Positions 34,773 to 42,825 of a DNA stretch of 64,000 nucleotides are shown piece after piece. The stretch's first letter is position 1. Each line of letters starts with the position of its first letter. A program made the position numbers and the translations under genes. The notes under the pieces were generated by a model that had not been told where the DNA came from, made no database searches, and saw only the letters and a program-made list of their open reading frames with translations. This stretch comes from Flavobacterium sp. HBTb2-11-1 (GTDB taxonomy: Bacteria; Bacteroidota; Bacteroidia; Flavobacteriales; Flavobacteriaceae): the NCBI RefSeq assembly GCF_009826975.1, contig NZ_WUMO01000001.1:248001-312000 (forward strand). Reading direction: 5' to 3'.

Positions 34773-35341
34773 GATATATTTTGTTTGAATTAATAAATTA
34801 GTACTATAAATCTTTCGTAATATTTTTAAACGATTTTTATGAGATCCCTAAATGCATTATTATAAATAGTTTATTAGGGATTTTTTAGGCTTAAAAGCAG
34901 TGAGAAAAAGAGCTTTGTAAGTGGGTTAATTTTGTCGGAAAATGTACTGCTTAGATCAATTTTTGGAAATGCTTTTTTTATCTTTTAGAAACTTAAATTG
35001 ACTCTTTAGTCTTTTTTTCAAACCCAATTCGTGTGATTTTTTTTAAAAAAAACATCTATTTTTATGAGTCTATTTTTCATGTTTTTTAATGTTTAGATTA
35101 TTGCTTATCCAAAACTAGATAAAAAGCAAAGCCGTTAATCGAAAATAGGCTTTCTAAGCTTTTTATTGAAAAAACAAACTTCTAAGTAATTGTTAATCAG
35201 TATATTGTAAAGGTTGCTATACTTGGTATAATTTATAAATTGTATGTGGTATAATTAATAAAATGTATGTGTTTATGCGATTTTTATCAATAAAATCCCC
35301 AATCTTTGCAGTGTAAAATGATTTAAAAACGATCAAAAGCG
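34773..35341. other. AT-rich regulatory gap of the peptide locus (about 570 nt)
   Basis: No convincing ORF on either strand. It holds the promoter region of the triplicate peptide genes (minus), a weak plus-strand hairpin with a T-run at 34845-34886 (tccctaa / ttaggga), and the 23-bp tandem direct repeat and -7-like box of the 35342 gene. Confidence 0.5.
35225..35270 (+). promoter_or_regulatory. 23-bp tandem direct repeat upstream of the VKOR-fusion gene
   Basis: ggtataattTataaaTtgtatgt (split: ggtataatt, tataaat, tgtatgt) at 35225-35247 is repeated at 35248-35270 with 2 mismatches. A -7-like AATCTTTG lies at 35301-35308 without a clear -33 element, so an activator bound to the repeats is plausible. 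AraC-family proteins commonly bind direct repeats about two helical turns apart. Confidence 0.55.
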
Positions 35342-36898
35342 ATGTTAAAACTTGTCCAAAAATTTCTGCAAATCAACCGCTACTCAGATATCAAAAATGA
35401 GTTTAAGGATCTGTTTTTGTCTCACCCAAATTATCCGAGTTTGTTTGCCATTACAGACTCGTTTGATTTGCTTTCTGTAGAGAATGCTGCTGTAAGAGTT
35501 TCTAAAGAACAGATTGAAGATTTACCATCAAACTTTTTAGCATATTTTAAAGATGAATTGACGCTTGTTGAAAAGATTAAAAGTGGTGTTAGAATCACTA
35601 CATCAAAAAAAGGAAGCCAAAAATTATCTTATGATAAATTCCTTTTAGATTGGAATGGAGTAATTGTGGCCATTGAACCAAACAATGTTGTGGCAAGAGA
35701 TAATTTAAAAATAGAATACAACTGGTTAAAATATTTTCTGCCTCTTGCACTTGTAGCAGGATTATCTTTATACTATAACCATTTTGATTGGTTTAGCGCT
35801 TCGTTTTTGATAACATCGGTTTTAGGTTTAATTGTAAGTATATTTATCGTGCAAGAGAGATGGGGAGTTAAAAACACAGTAATTTCAAAATTCTGTAATT
35901 TAAGTTCCAATTCTTCTTGTCACTCTGTAATAAGCTTCAATGATGATATTGCAAATAAATGGTTGAGTTTTTCAGATTTGCCATTGCTTTTCTTTAGCTC
36001 AAGTATTATAGCCATATTGGTTCAGCCTTTAAGTTCAGCGGTTTTTGTTGGATTCTTGAGTTTATTGGCTATTCCAATAATAGTTTGCTCGATCTGGATT
36101 CAGAAATTTGAGATTCAAAAATGGTGCATCATGTGTTTGGCAATATCATTTTTAATATTGGCGCAAAGCATTGTTTGGTTCTCGTCAGATCTTTTTACCT
36201 TAAGTTTCAGCTTTAATGAAATTTTTCCTTATGTATTCTCTTTATTGCTTTTAATACCAATCTGGGCGGCAGTTAAAGTGATGATTAGAAAAATGCTTGA
36301 TAATGAAAATTCGCTCAAAGAACTTAAGAAATTTAAAAGAAACTATTCGTTATTGAATTTCTTATCTAAAAAAGTAAAATACAACAAAGGGTTTGAAGAC
36401 TTAAGAGGTTTGACATTCGGAAATAGAAATGCGGGAGTTAGACTTTCTGTAATTCTTAGTCCAAGCTGCGGACACTGTTATAAAACTTTTCAAGAAGCTT
36501 TTGAATTGGTATTGAAGTTTCCAGATAAAATATTTTTGAACATTCTTTTTAATATTAATCCAGAAAATAATGACAATCCTTACAAAGCAATTGTCGAAAG
36601 GCTTTTGACTATTAACAGAACAACACCTGGAAAAACAGTTGAAGCGATTTCAGATTGGTATATTAAAAGAATGCCACACAAAAAGTGGTTAAAAAAATGG
36701 AATGTTGATTCTGTTAGCATGATGATAAATCAAGAAATTCAGAAACAATATGATTGGTGCTCGATGAACAATTTTAATTATACACCTATTAAAATTGTAA
36801 ACGAAAGGTTATTTCCGAATGAATATGAATTGAACGAATTGAAATATTTCTTAAATGATTATGTAGATGAAGTTCAAGTGTTAGAAAAAATAGCCTAA
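35342..36898 (+). CDS. C39-like/VKOR/thioredoxin fusion for oxidative folding of exported peptides
   Basis: 518 residues. N-terminal ~115 residues resemble the fold of C39 peptidases but lack the catalytic cysteine (no DCGPxCL), so this part may hold leaders without cutting them. A VKOR domain follows with four or five membrane helices: loop cysteines C185 and C193 (CNLSSNSSC) and redox motif WCIMC (C262, C265). The C-terminal thioredoxin-like domain carries SPSCGHC (C376, C379). VKOR-thioredoxin fusions oxidise cysteines in the periplasm, taking electrons to quinones. Genes directly downstream encode peptides with four and six core cysteines, the likely substrates. Confidence 0.85.
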   Translation: MLKLVQKFLQINRYSDIKNEFKDLFLSHPNYPSLFAITDSFDLLSVENAAVRVSKEQIEDLPSNFLAYFKDELTLVEKIKSGVRITTSKKGSQKLSYDKFLLDWNGVIVAIEPNNVVARDNLKIEYNWLKYFLPLALVAGLSLYYNHFDWFSASFLITSVLGLIVSIFIVQERWGVKNTVISKFCNLSSNSSCHSVISFNDDIANKWLSFSDLPLLFFSSSIIAILVQPLSSAVFVGFLSLLAIPIIVCSIWIQKFEIQKWCIMCLAISFLILAQSIVWFSSDLFTLSFSFNEIFPYVFSLLLLIPIWAAVKVMIRKMLDNENSLKELKKFKRNYSLLNFLSKKVKYNKGFEDLRGLTFGNRNAGVRLSVILSPSCGHCYKTFQEAFELVLKFPDKIFLNILFNINPENNDNPYKAIVERLLTINRTTPGKTVEAISDWYIKRMPHKKWLKKWNVDSVSMMINQEIQKQYDWCSMNNFNYTPIKIVNERLFPNEYELNELKYFLNDYVDEVQVLEKIA

Positions 36899-36961
36899 GA
36901 AAACAGAAATTTCGACTGTTAAAATAGAAATTAGTTAACCCCAACTTAAAAACCTGCAGTG

Positions 36962-37144
36962 ATGTTAAAAAACATTTTGAAATTGAAAGGCGCGGTAGAA
37001 TTGACTGCAAATGAGATGAAAACAATGAATGGAGATCACGCTCCGATTTGTGAAGATGGATTTAAAGCTAAAAGATGTACAGAATTTGGAGCTGTTCCGG
37101 CGTACTGGAACTGTATACCAGATAGTTATGTTGGAGGCTGTTAA
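36962..37144 (+). CDS. Leader-type peptide with four core cysteines
   Basis: 60 residues from the ATG at 36962; a GTG directly before it is not needed. N-terminus MLKNILKLKGAVELTANEMK matches the leaders of neighbouring peptides; the predicted cut follows TMNG (NG rather than GG). The core (about 36 residues) begins DHAPICEDGF and has cysteines at 30, 39, 51 and 60, enough for two disulfides. It lies 63 nt after the VKOR-fusion gene. Too short for a database name; function inferred from leader and neighbours. Confidence 0.75.
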   Translation: MLKNILKLKGAVELTANEMKTMNGDHAPICEDGFKAKRCTEFGAVPAYWNCIPDSYVGGC

Positions 37145-37214
37145 GAAGATTTTTAAGCATCAAGTTATTTATTACAGATTTGAGGCTTAAACCAAAAAAT
37201 GTAAATAGCCAGTT

Positions 37215-37349
37215 ATGTTAGAAAAGATTTTGAAAAGCAAAGAAACAAGAAAGCTGACAAAAAAAGAACAGAAAAACATTTTGGAAAGCGAGTATCTGCA
37301 AGAACTCAATTGCCATGATTCTGCTGTTGAGAAATATTCTGCTTGCTAA
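37215..37349 (+). CDS. Leader-like peptide without a GG site
   Basis: 44 residues. It starts MLEKILKSKETRKLTKKEQK, clearly kin to the other leaders in this locus, but continues NILESEYLQELN without a GG or NG pair. It ends in HDSAVEKYSAC; two cysteines at 33 and 44. It may be a degenerate or divergent precursor, or exported by another cut. It sits between the two cysteine-rich peptide genes. Confidence 0.6.
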   Translation: MLEKILKSKETRKLTKKEQKNILESEYLQELNCHDSAVEKYSAC

Positions 37350-37410
37350 TTTTTAATATTAAAAAGCAATGGAAATAATGCCGTTGCTAGATAAAAAAAC
37401 GGTATTAATT

Positions 37411-37602
37411 ATGATAAAGAAGATTTTAAACCTAGAGGGTGCTCAGTGCATTAATAAAGCCGAACAGAAAACCATGAAAGGAGGAATTCCAGAGTGCTGG
37501 GTTTATGCTTTAGAGGCAGGATGTTTTTTAATACCATCAGGCGAAACTTGTCCGCTAAATACATCATCAGGTATTTGTGATACAAGTCGTCTTTGTTGTT
37601 GA
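37411..37602 (+). CDS. Double-glycine leader peptide with six core cysteines
   Basis: 63 residues from the ATG at 37411 (MIKKILNLEGAQCINKAEQK), which matches the sister leaders; an upstream ATG at 37369 would add 14 unrelated residues. The leader ends TMKGG; the 38-residue core starts IPECWVYALEAGCF and ends CDTSRLCC. Core cysteines are at 29, 38, 47, 56, 62 and 63, enough for three disulfides. A bacteriocin-like or signalling role is possible but not shown. Confidence 0.8.
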   Translation: MIKKILNLEGAQCINKAEQKTMKGGIPECWVYALEAGCFLIPSGETCPLNTSSGICDTSRLCC

Positions 37603-37918
37603 TTTTTAACTTTTTTAAAAGTAATACGATATAGCCTTATTTAGAATTTAGTCATGTTTTTTTTGAATGTATAGGCGCTCAATCGTGGAACATTGAGCAT
37701 ATTCTCAGTATTGATGATTGGTGCTGAGATTCTTAGGAGTTGGCCGCAAGGTTGTTTTTATTTGGTTAGGGTAACCAGCGGCCATGTCCTAAAGAAATTG
37801 TGTTGCTAAAAATTTGTTTTTAAATACTGAAACAGAGAAGATTTAGGTCTTCTCTGTTTTTTTTATGGATTAACAAGAAATTTTTTTCTTAATTTGGTCT
37901 AGAATAAATCATAATAAA
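37603..37918 (+). ncRNA. Candidate structured RNA or structured 3' UTR ending in a terminator
   Basis: Three hairpins in series: gctcaat/attgagc (37677-37683 with 37692-37698); tctcag/ctgaga (37703-37708 with 37724-37729); and a 15-nt stem with two mismatches (37733-37747 with 37778-37792, ttaggagttggccgc against gcggccatgtcctaa). The last encloses a ggttagggtaacc mini-hairpin. GC-rich arms stand out in AT-rich DNA. I do not recognise an Rfam family. It could be the 3' part of the peptide operon or a separate sRNA. Confidence 0.4.
37831..37864 (+). terminator. Strong terminator between peptide genes and exporter
   Basis: 11-bp stem aacagagaaga / tcttctctgtt around tttagg, followed by seven T. 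It separates the VKOR/peptide transcript from the exporter gene, which has its own -7-like box (TTAATTTG, 37889-37896). Confidence 0.85.
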
Positions 37919-40111
37919 TTGAAAAAATTTGCTCATTATACGCAGGCAGATAATAAAGATTGCGGACCGACATGTTTAAAAATTATTGCTAAATATTACG
38001 GTAAAACAATCAATATTCAGGAGTTGAGAGATATTAGCGAAACAACTCGTGAAGGAAGCAATTTGCTTTTTTTAAGTGATGCTGCCGAAAAAATAGGATT
38101 TAGAACTTTAGGAGTAAAACTCTCTGTAAAAAGAATCGAAGAAGCTCCGCTGCCATGTATTTTGCATTGGAACGATAATCACTATGTCGTACTTTATAAA
38201 ATAAAAAAAGGGAAGTATTATATATCAGATCCAGCTTTTGGTCTTTTAGAATACACTAAAGATGAATTTGTAAAGTTTTGGATAGGTAACAATGCTGATG
38301 ATCAAACAAAGGAAGGAATTGCATTATTGATTGAAGCAACTCCAAAATTTTTTCAATCTAATTTTGATAAAGAAGAAAATTCAGGATTAGGATTCAAATT
38401 CCTTTCCCAATATCTCTTTCAATACAAATCATTTCTTATTCAGCTTGCTATTGGGCTTTTTGCGGGTAGTTTATTACAATTGATATTTCCATTTTTAACC
38501 CAAAGCATTGTCGATGTCGGAATTCAGAATCAGAATATTCATTTCATTTACCTAATTCTATTTGCACAGCTGTTTCTTTTTGCTGGGAGAACAGGTTTAG
38601 AACTTATAAGAAGCTGGATACTGCTTCACCTCTCCACTCGCATCAATATTTCATTAATTTCTGATTTCTTTATTAAGTTAATGAATCTTCCGATTTCTTT
38701 TTTTGATGTAAGGATGACTGGTGATATCATGCAGCGAATTAATGATCATCGTAGAATCGAAAAAATACTTACAACATCCTCTTTAAATGTGCTATTTTCT
38801 GTTATTAATATGTTTGTATTGGGAGCAGTTCTGGCTTATTTTAATCTAAAGATATTTTTGGTGTTTTTTGTCGGTAGCCTCCTTTATTTTGGATGGATAA
38901 GCATGTTTTTAAAACGAAGAGAAGTTTTGGATTACAAGCGTTTTGCTGAAGTTTCTGTTGAGCAGAGCAAAGTAATGGAGCTGATAAACGGAATGCAAGA
39001 AATTAAGCTTCATAATGCAGAAAAACAGAAACGCTGGGGTTGGGAATATGTTCAGGCAAGATTGTTTAGAGTTTCGATAAAAGGTCTGGTTTTAGAGCAG
39101 TCGCAAAGCATTGGCTCATCGGTAATAAATGAATTAAAAAATATTTTCATTACTTTTTTATCAGCAAAATTAGTTATCGATGGTTCTATAACGCTAGGGA
39201 TGATGTTGGCCATTAATTCGATTGTAGGCAGTTTAAATGGGCCAATTACACAGCTGATCCAATTTGTGAGAGAGCTTCAGGATGCTAAAATTTCATTGGC
39301 AAGATTATCTGAAATTCACGAAAAAGAAGATGAAACACAAGAAGAGGAACATCAGTCTATAGATGTGCCGTATGATTCAGATATCGAACTAAAAAATGTT
39401 TCGTATAGGTATTTAGGTTCAGACATTCCTGTTTTAGATAACTTAAGTTTAAAGATTCCAGCTAATAAGGTGACAGCAATAGTGGGAGTAAGCGGAAGTG
39501 GAAAAACAACTTTGATGAAGCTGCTGCTAAAGTTTTATAATCCAGACAAAGGTGAAGTCAGTATTGGAAGTGCTCAATTGAAAAATATTTCACAGAAAGC
39601 ATGGAGATCTAATATTGGAGCGGTTATGCAAGAGGGGTATATTTTCACTGATACAATTGCAAATAATATTGCAGTTGGGGCTGATAGAATCGACAAAGAA
39701 CGATTGCTTTATGCATCTGATGTAGCGAATATTACACAATATGTAAGCGAACTCCCATTGGGCTATAACACCAAAATTGGTGCAGAAGGATTAGGAATGA
39801 GCACTGGGCAGAAACAGAGATTGCTGATTGCCAGAGCAGTATATAAAAATCCTGAAATTTTATTTTTCGATGAAGCAACTTCAGCCCTTGACGCCAACAA
39901 TGAAAAAGAGATTATGCAGAAGCTTGGTATTTTCTTTAAGAACAAAACAGTTATTGTAATTGCGCATCGACTAAGCACAGTCATGAATGCAGACCAGATC
40001 GTAGTTCTGGATAAAGGTAAAATTATTGAAATAGGAAATCATACCACGTTGGTTGAACAAAGAGGAAATTATTTTGAATTGGTTAAAAATCAATTACAGT
40101 TAGGAAATTAG
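37919..40111 (+). CDS. Peptidase-containing ABC transporter (C39 exporter)
   Basis: 730 residues. C39 protease domain first: catalytic C15 in DNKDCGPTCLKII, histidine H88 in WNDNHYVVLYK and aspartate near 104 in YYISDPAFG. A six-helix membrane domain follows (about 160-440), then an ATPase with Walker A VGVSGSGKTTLMKLL, signature MSTGQKQRLLIARA and Walker B ILFFDEATSALD. It cuts double-glycine leaders and pumps cores across the inner membrane. An in-frame stop at 37871 and no ATG in between force a TTG start at 37919. Its adaptor gene follows after 2 nt; no TolC homologue lies in the locus. Confidence 0.93.
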   Translation: MKKFAHYTQADNKDCGPTCLKIIAKYYGKTINIQELRDISETTREGSNLLFLSDAAEKIGFRTLGVKLSVKRIEEAPLPCILHWNDNHYVVLYKIKKGKYYISDPAFGLLEYTKDEFVKFWIGNNADDQTKEGIALLIEATPKFFQSNFDKEENSGLGFKFLSQYLFQYKSFLIQLAIGLFAGSLLQLIFPFLTQSIVDVGIQNQNIHFIYLILFAQLFLFAGRTGLELIRSWILLHLSTRINISLISDFFIKLMNLPISFFDVRMTGDIMQRINDHRRIEKILTTSSLNVLFSVINMFVLGAVLAYFNLKIFLVFFVGSLLYFGWISMFLKRREVLDYKRFAEVSVEQSKVMELINGMQEIKLHNAEKQKRWGWEYVQARLFRVSIKGLVLEQSQSIGSSVINELKNIFITFLSAKLVIDGSITLGMMLAINSIVGSLNGPITQLIQFVRELQDAKISLARLSEIHEKEDETQEEEHQSIDVPYDSDIELKNVSYRYLGSDIPVLDNLSLKIPANKVTAIVGVSGSGKTTLMKLLLKFYNPDKGEVSIGSAQLKNISQKAWRSNIGAVMQEGYIFTDTIANNIAVGADRIDKERLLYASDVANITQYVSELPLGYNTKIGAEGLGMSTGQKQRLLIARAVYKNPEILFFDEATSALDANNEKEIMQKLGIFFKNKTVIVIAHRLSTVMNADQIVVLDKGKIIEIGNHTTLVEQRGNYFELVKNQLQLGN

Positions 40112-40113
40112 TC

Positions 40114-41409
40114 ATGGCAGAAAATAACAATACATTTGAATTAAGAAGTGAAGAGGTTCAGGATATCCTGACCAAAGTGCCGCATTGGATGATACGATGG
40201 GGAACCGTTTTGATATTTGCCATTATTATTATGCTGTTTTTTGTTTCTTGGTTTGTGAAGTATCCAGATGCCGTAAAAACAGAAATTGTAATTACAACTA
40301 ATATTCCGCCAGAAAAAATAGTATCCAAGTCTTCTGGGCGAATTGAAGCGATTTTAGTAAAAGATAAAACAGAGGTAAATAAAAATAGTACGTTGGCCAT
40401 TATTGAAAATACGGCAAATTATAAAGATGTTTTTCTGCTGAAAAAGATTGTGGACAGTTATGATATAAGCAGCTCAAAAACAGAGTTCCCTTTTGAACTG
40501 CTGCAAAAAAAACAGCTCGGCGAAATAGAAAGCGCTTTTGCGGTTTTTCAGAAAGATTATCAGGCTCAGGAACTAAATAAAGACCTTCATCCTTATCAGG
40601 TGGAAAGCAGGGCACAGCAGTCTGAGAAAATCCAGATAACCCAAAGAATAGAAATTCTGCAGCAGCAGAAAACAATTAACGAACATGAGCTGGAACTTCA
40701 AAAAAATGAAGTGGCACGCTTTGAGACTTTATTTAATAAAGGAATTATTTCTGCCCAGGAAATGGAAGCTAAAAAACTAAGTTTTCTTCAGGCGCAGAAG
40801 AATTATAGAAGCCTATTGTCGTCAATTTCCCAATTAAGGTCTTCTTTGATTGATAATACAAAATCAAGTCAGAATTCGCAGATAAACAGCACTAGAGAAG
40901 AAGTGAATCTTGGGCGTAATGTGTCGCAGTCGTTTTATCAGCTGAAAAAAGTGATAAGAGACTGGGAGTTGGCTTATGCTTTAAAATCTTCTATTAGTGG
41001 TAAAGTGACTTTTCTGCAGGTATGGAATGAAAATCAGACCATAAATGTTGGAGATAATGTGTTTTCTATAATCCCGGATGCTAAGAACAGTTTCATAGGA
41101 AAGGTAAAAGCGCCAGCTTTAAATTCAGGAAAAATCAAAGTGGGGCAGCGTGTCAATATCCGTCTGGCCAATTACCCAGATAGGGAGTTCGGCGTTCTGA
41201 AAGGCCAAATCAAAAATATTTCATTGGTACCCGACAAGGACGGCAATCTTCTTATAGACGTTGCGCTTCCAAACGGATTAAAAACATCATATAATAAACA
41301 AATTACGTTTCAGCAGGAAATGAAAGGAAGCGCAGAAATTGTAACCGAAGATTTGAGATTGATTGAAAGGATTCTGTATCAGTTCAAAAGTATATTTGAA
41401 CAGGTTTAA
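40114..41409 (+). CDS. HlyD-family adaptor of the peptide exporter
   Basis: 431 residues. One transmembrane helix near the N-terminus (WGTVLIFAIIIMLFFVSWFV, about residues 30-50). Biotinyl-lipoyl halves follow (KSSGRIEAILVKDKTEVNKN and SISGKVTFLQVWNENQTINV), then two long helices (about 150-290) and a final barrel part. This is the membrane fusion protein of type I-like export with the C39 ABC transporter upstream (2-nt gap). An outer membrane TolC partner must be encoded elsewhere; one candidate is the gene at 4359. The stop overlaps the convergent tRNA methyltransferase stop. Confidence 0.92.
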   Translation: MAENNNTFELRSEEVQDILTKVPHWMIRWGTVLIFAIIIMLFFVSWFVKYPDAVKTEIVITTNIPPEKIVSKSSGRIEAILVKDKTEVNKNSTLAIIENTANYKDVFLLKKIVDSYDISSSKTEFPFELLQKKQLGEIESAFAVFQKDYQAQELNKDLHPYQVESRAQQSEKIQITQRIEILQQQKTINEHELELQKNEVARFETLFNKGIISAQEMEAKKLSFLQAQKNYRSLLSSISQLRSSLIDNTKSSQNSQINSTREEVNLGRNVSQSFYQLKKVIRDWELAYALKSSISGKVTFLQVWNENQTINVGDNVFSIIPDAKNSFIGKVKAPALNSGKIKVGQRVNIRLANYPDREFGVLKGQIKNISLVPDKDGNLLIDVALPNGLKTSYNKQITFQQEMKGSAEIVTEDLRLIERILYQFKSIFEQV

Positions 41410-42113
41410 AATTTAAGATAAAAATCTTTAGTCAGTTCAATATATTCAGGAGTGTAAATATGACGATCGATTTCAATCACTAATTCGTCTGTTTCGATTT
41501 CAGAAACTTCATTTCGGCTAAAAGCCAATAAGCTGCGTTTAATTTCAGATTTTGGATTTCCTTTTACTCGAGTAATTTTTAGAGGATATAATTCAGCTTC
41601 TTTTGCCAGAGCAATAAATTTTTCTTCTTCTTTGAAAGGAAGAATTAAAGCAAATATTCCGTTTTCTGATAGCAGTAAATCTGCAGCTTCGACTAATTCT
41701 TCAAAAGGCATCGCATCTTGAAAACGAGCTAAATCACGTTGTTCGCTTTCTGTTTTATAGTTCTCAGCATAAAAAGGAGGATTCGAAACGATTAAATCAT
41801 ATTCATCTTCTGGTTCATCAATAAATTCGTCTAAACCAGCATGAAAACAAAATAAACGATCGCCCCAAGGAGAAGCTTCAAAATTTTCTACGGCCTGTTC
41901 ATAAGCGTCTTCATCAATTTCAAGAGCATCAATTTGTTCTGCATTGCATCTTTGCGCAAGCATCAAAGCAATAATTCCAGTTCCAGCACCTATATCCAAA
42001 ATGCTAAAAGGATTATGGCGAATTGGAGTCCAAGAACCCAATAAAACGCCATCGGTGCCGACTTTCATTGCGGTTTTGTCCTGTTTTACAGAAAATTGCT
42101 TAAACTTAAACAT
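41406..42113 (-). CDS. tRNA1(Val) A37 N6-methyltransferase-like
   Basis: 235 residues. SAM-dependent methyltransferase: SILDIGAGTGIIALMLAQR (motif I), ALEIDEDAYEQA, and the N6-adenine motif YDLIVSNPPFYAENY. The N-terminal KQFSVKQDKTAMKVGTDGVLLG segment is diagnostic for the TrmN6 (YfiC) family, which methylates A37 of tRNA1(Val). Assignment to that tRNA is from family identity. Convergent with the peptide exporter operon. Confidence 0.88.
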   Translation of the reverse strand: MFKFKQFSVKQDKTAMKVGTDGVLLGSWTPIRHNPFSILDIGAGTGIIALMLAQRCNAEQIDALEIDEDAYEQAVENFEASPWGDRLFCFHAGLDEFIDEPEDEYDLIVSNPPFYAENYKTESEQRDLARFQDAMPFEELVEAADLLLSENGIFALILPFKEEEKFIALAKEAELYPLKITRVKGNPKSEIKRSLLAFSRNEVSEIETDELVIEIDRHIYTPEYIELTKDFYLKF

Positions 42114-42114
42114 A

Positions 42115-42215
42115 GATAGAAAATTCCAATTTTTTTAAATTCCAAATTCCAATCTTAGAGAAGAAATTCCAAAAATGAAAATTCCAAATTCCAATTGAAG
42201 AGGATAATTTTATTT
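42115..42215. repeat. Cluster of ATTCCAA words (left of the four-helix-bundle gene)
   Basis: The word aattccaa recurs about six times in 95 bp. The same cluster, extended to an inverted repeat with ttggaatttgg, occurs at 42600-42825 on the other side. The gene between them is bracketed by the repeat. Confidence 0.6.
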
Positions 42216-42244
42216 GAATGGCAAAAGTAAGGTTAAATATTAAT

Positions 42245-42595
42245 TTACTGCTTAGAAGTTTTAGTAATTATGGCAGAAAGAATTTTTCGTAACTCTTCAA
42301 TTTCGAATAATAAAGATTCAGAAAGTGAGTTTTGATCAGGATTTAGATCATTTAATAGTTGAAGCCAAAATTTAGATTCCTTAGCTTCTTTTCGAGCTAT
42401 TTTAAGTCTGAAAATTAAATCTTTGTCGCCTAATTTTTCATTTGCTTCAATATAATTAGCGCCAATTGAACCAGAGGATCTTATAAGTTGTTTCCCATCT
42501 TCAATGTTTGAAGTGTTTTTTGGTAAATTGCGAATATAGATTCTACATTCTTTTGCAAACAAAAAGGTTCTTTCTTCTAAATTGTATGGTTTCAT
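42245..42595 (-). CDS. Four-helix-bundle protein (S23-like family)
   Basis: 116 residues. It matches the small four-helix-bundle family often named after intervening sequences in 23S rRNA: ERTFLFAKECRIYIRNLP, LIRSSGSIGANYIEANEK, DLIFRLKIARKEAKESKFWL and ELRKILSAIITKTSK. Its molecular role is unknown. In many genomes the gene lies in rRNA introns, but here it is between trmN6-like and rimM genes, bracketed by ATTCCAA repeats, and no rRNA is nearby. It may move as a small genomic passenger. Confidence 0.85.
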   Translation of the reverse strand: MKPYNLEERTFLFAKECRIYIRNLPKNTSNIEDGKQLIRSSGSIGANYIEANEKLGDKDLIFRLKIARKEAKESKFWLQLLNDLNPDQNSLSESLLFEIEELRKILSAIITKTSKQ

Positions 42596-42599
42596 TTAG

Positions 42600-42825
42600 T
42601 TAAATTCCAATATTAAAAATTCCAAATTCCAATTTTTTAAAGTGTGAATATATAAAGAAACAATTAAATAATAAGTTTTTTCTTTCAAAAAAATAAGACA
42701 TTCATATTTGAAATTTAAAAAATTGAAAATTCAACTCCATTAAAGCTTGGAATTTGGAATTTTAAAAATTAGAATTTACCATTTCCAGTTTTGGAATTTG
42801 GGATTTTAAAAAATTGGAATTTAAC
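42600..42825. repeat. Inverted ATTCCAA/TTGGAAT repeat cluster (right side)
   Basis: The left half repeats aattccaaattccaatt (42603-42640) and the right half repeats ttggaatttggaatttt and variants (42747-42822), so the region can fold back over about 200 nt. No ORF. Confidence 0.6.

Noticed and set aside
42245-42595. Four-helix-bundle gene as a ribosomal protein.
   Set aside because: The family name comes from location in rRNA introns; no sequence evidence makes it a ribosomal component.
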